A stretch of DNA of 6,538 bases from an uncultured Halioglobus sp. (lineage in GTDB: Bacteria > Pseudomonadota > Gammaproteobacteria > Pseudomonadales > Halieaceae). The translations under genes and the position numbers were made by a program. The stretch is taken from assembly GCA_905480565.1 (NCBI GenBank), contig CAJQQW010000197.1, positions 1-6,538 of the forward strand, given 5' to 3'. The notes beneath the pieces are model-generated. The model saw nothing but the letters and a program-made list of their open reading frames with translations. It was not told the origin of the DNA and ran no database searches. This document shows, one piece after another, positions 6,396-6,538 of the stretch; within the stretch, counting starts at the first letter, position 1, and the number at the start of each line of letters is the position of its first letter.

Positions 6396-6538
6396 ATGAG
6401 CAAGTCGGATCGTATAGACGTATACCTCGTCGCCGGAGGCAAGTACCACAATATTGACTATGCCCGGTTGGAAATTCTCAAACTGCTCGCGGAGCAATCC
6501 CGAATCAAGGTGCAGGTGGGTAGCGATTACAGCGATAT
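6396..6538 (+). CDS. ThuA-domain protein, 3' partial
   Basis: Only the first 47 codons lie in the window and the frame is open to the end. The visible start, MSKSDRIDVYLVAGGKYHN, then DYARLEILKLLAEQ and IKVQVGSDYSD, fits the N-terminal beta-alpha-beta of ThuA-like proteins (glutamine-amidotransferase-like fold): a hydrophobic strand, a GG-x-x-H turn (Gly14, Gly15, His18), a helix, and a second strand followed by an acidic turn. ThuA was described in rhizobial trehalose use; most family members have no known reaction. The ATG lies one base after the TAA of the SDR, with no strong ribosome-binding site, so translation is probably coupled. With two-thirds or more of the protein missing, the family call rests on this short segment. 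Confidence 0.72.
   Translation, partial: MSKSDRIDVYLVAGGKYHNIDYARLEILKLLAEQSRIKVQVGSDYSD

Noticed and set aside
6017..6451. 144-aa open frame on the minus strand over the second SDR and ThuA starts
   Set aside because: It is antisense to the conserved YxxxK and PG regions of the SDR and has no motif of its own.

Overview
The window reads as a piece of a gammaproteobacterial chromosome, probably from a marine or aquatic aerobic heterotroph. The grounds are a large TonB-dependent outer-membrane receptor of the type that is expanded in such bacteria and in sphingomonads, moderately high GC by eye (not counted), and catabolic oxidoreductases of the SDR and zinc-MDR families. The order is an inference; no rRNA or other marker gene is present.

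Layout. (1) 1-2264, + strand: a TonB-dependent receptor that enters the window already inside its plug domain, so its signal peptide and TonB box lie upstream. (2) 2352-3389, + strand: two unrecognised genes 6 bp apart. The first is a 267-aa protein with all five cysteines in its last 65 residues. The second is a 75-aa protein with a near-perfect leucine-zipper heptad run followed directly by a CxxC pair. (3) 3429-4298, + strand: a classical SDR oxidoreductase 39 bp further on, probably in the same transcript. (4) 5351-4320, - strand: a zinc-dependent medium-chain dehydrogenase, convergent with the SDR and only 21 bp from it. (5) 5352-5632: a 281-bp divergent promoter region with back-to-back candidate promoters and an inverted repeat over one of them. 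(6) 5633-6394, + strand: a second classical SDR. (7) 6396 to the window end, + strand: the first 47 codons of a ThuA-domain protein, starting one base after the SDR stop.

How the genes may work together: an outer-membrane importer, three NAD(P)-dependent alcohol/carbonyl oxidoreductases and a ThuA-like protein suggest uptake and stepwise oxidation of an organic substrate. The substrate cannot be read from the sequence. No mobile elements, CRISPR arrays, tRNAs, rRNAs or convincing intrinsic terminators were seen. The least familiar part is the two-gene unit at 2352-3389. In three genes the longest open frame is probably not the real start: 2352, 5351 (minus strand) and 5633 are better supported by ribosome-binding sites.
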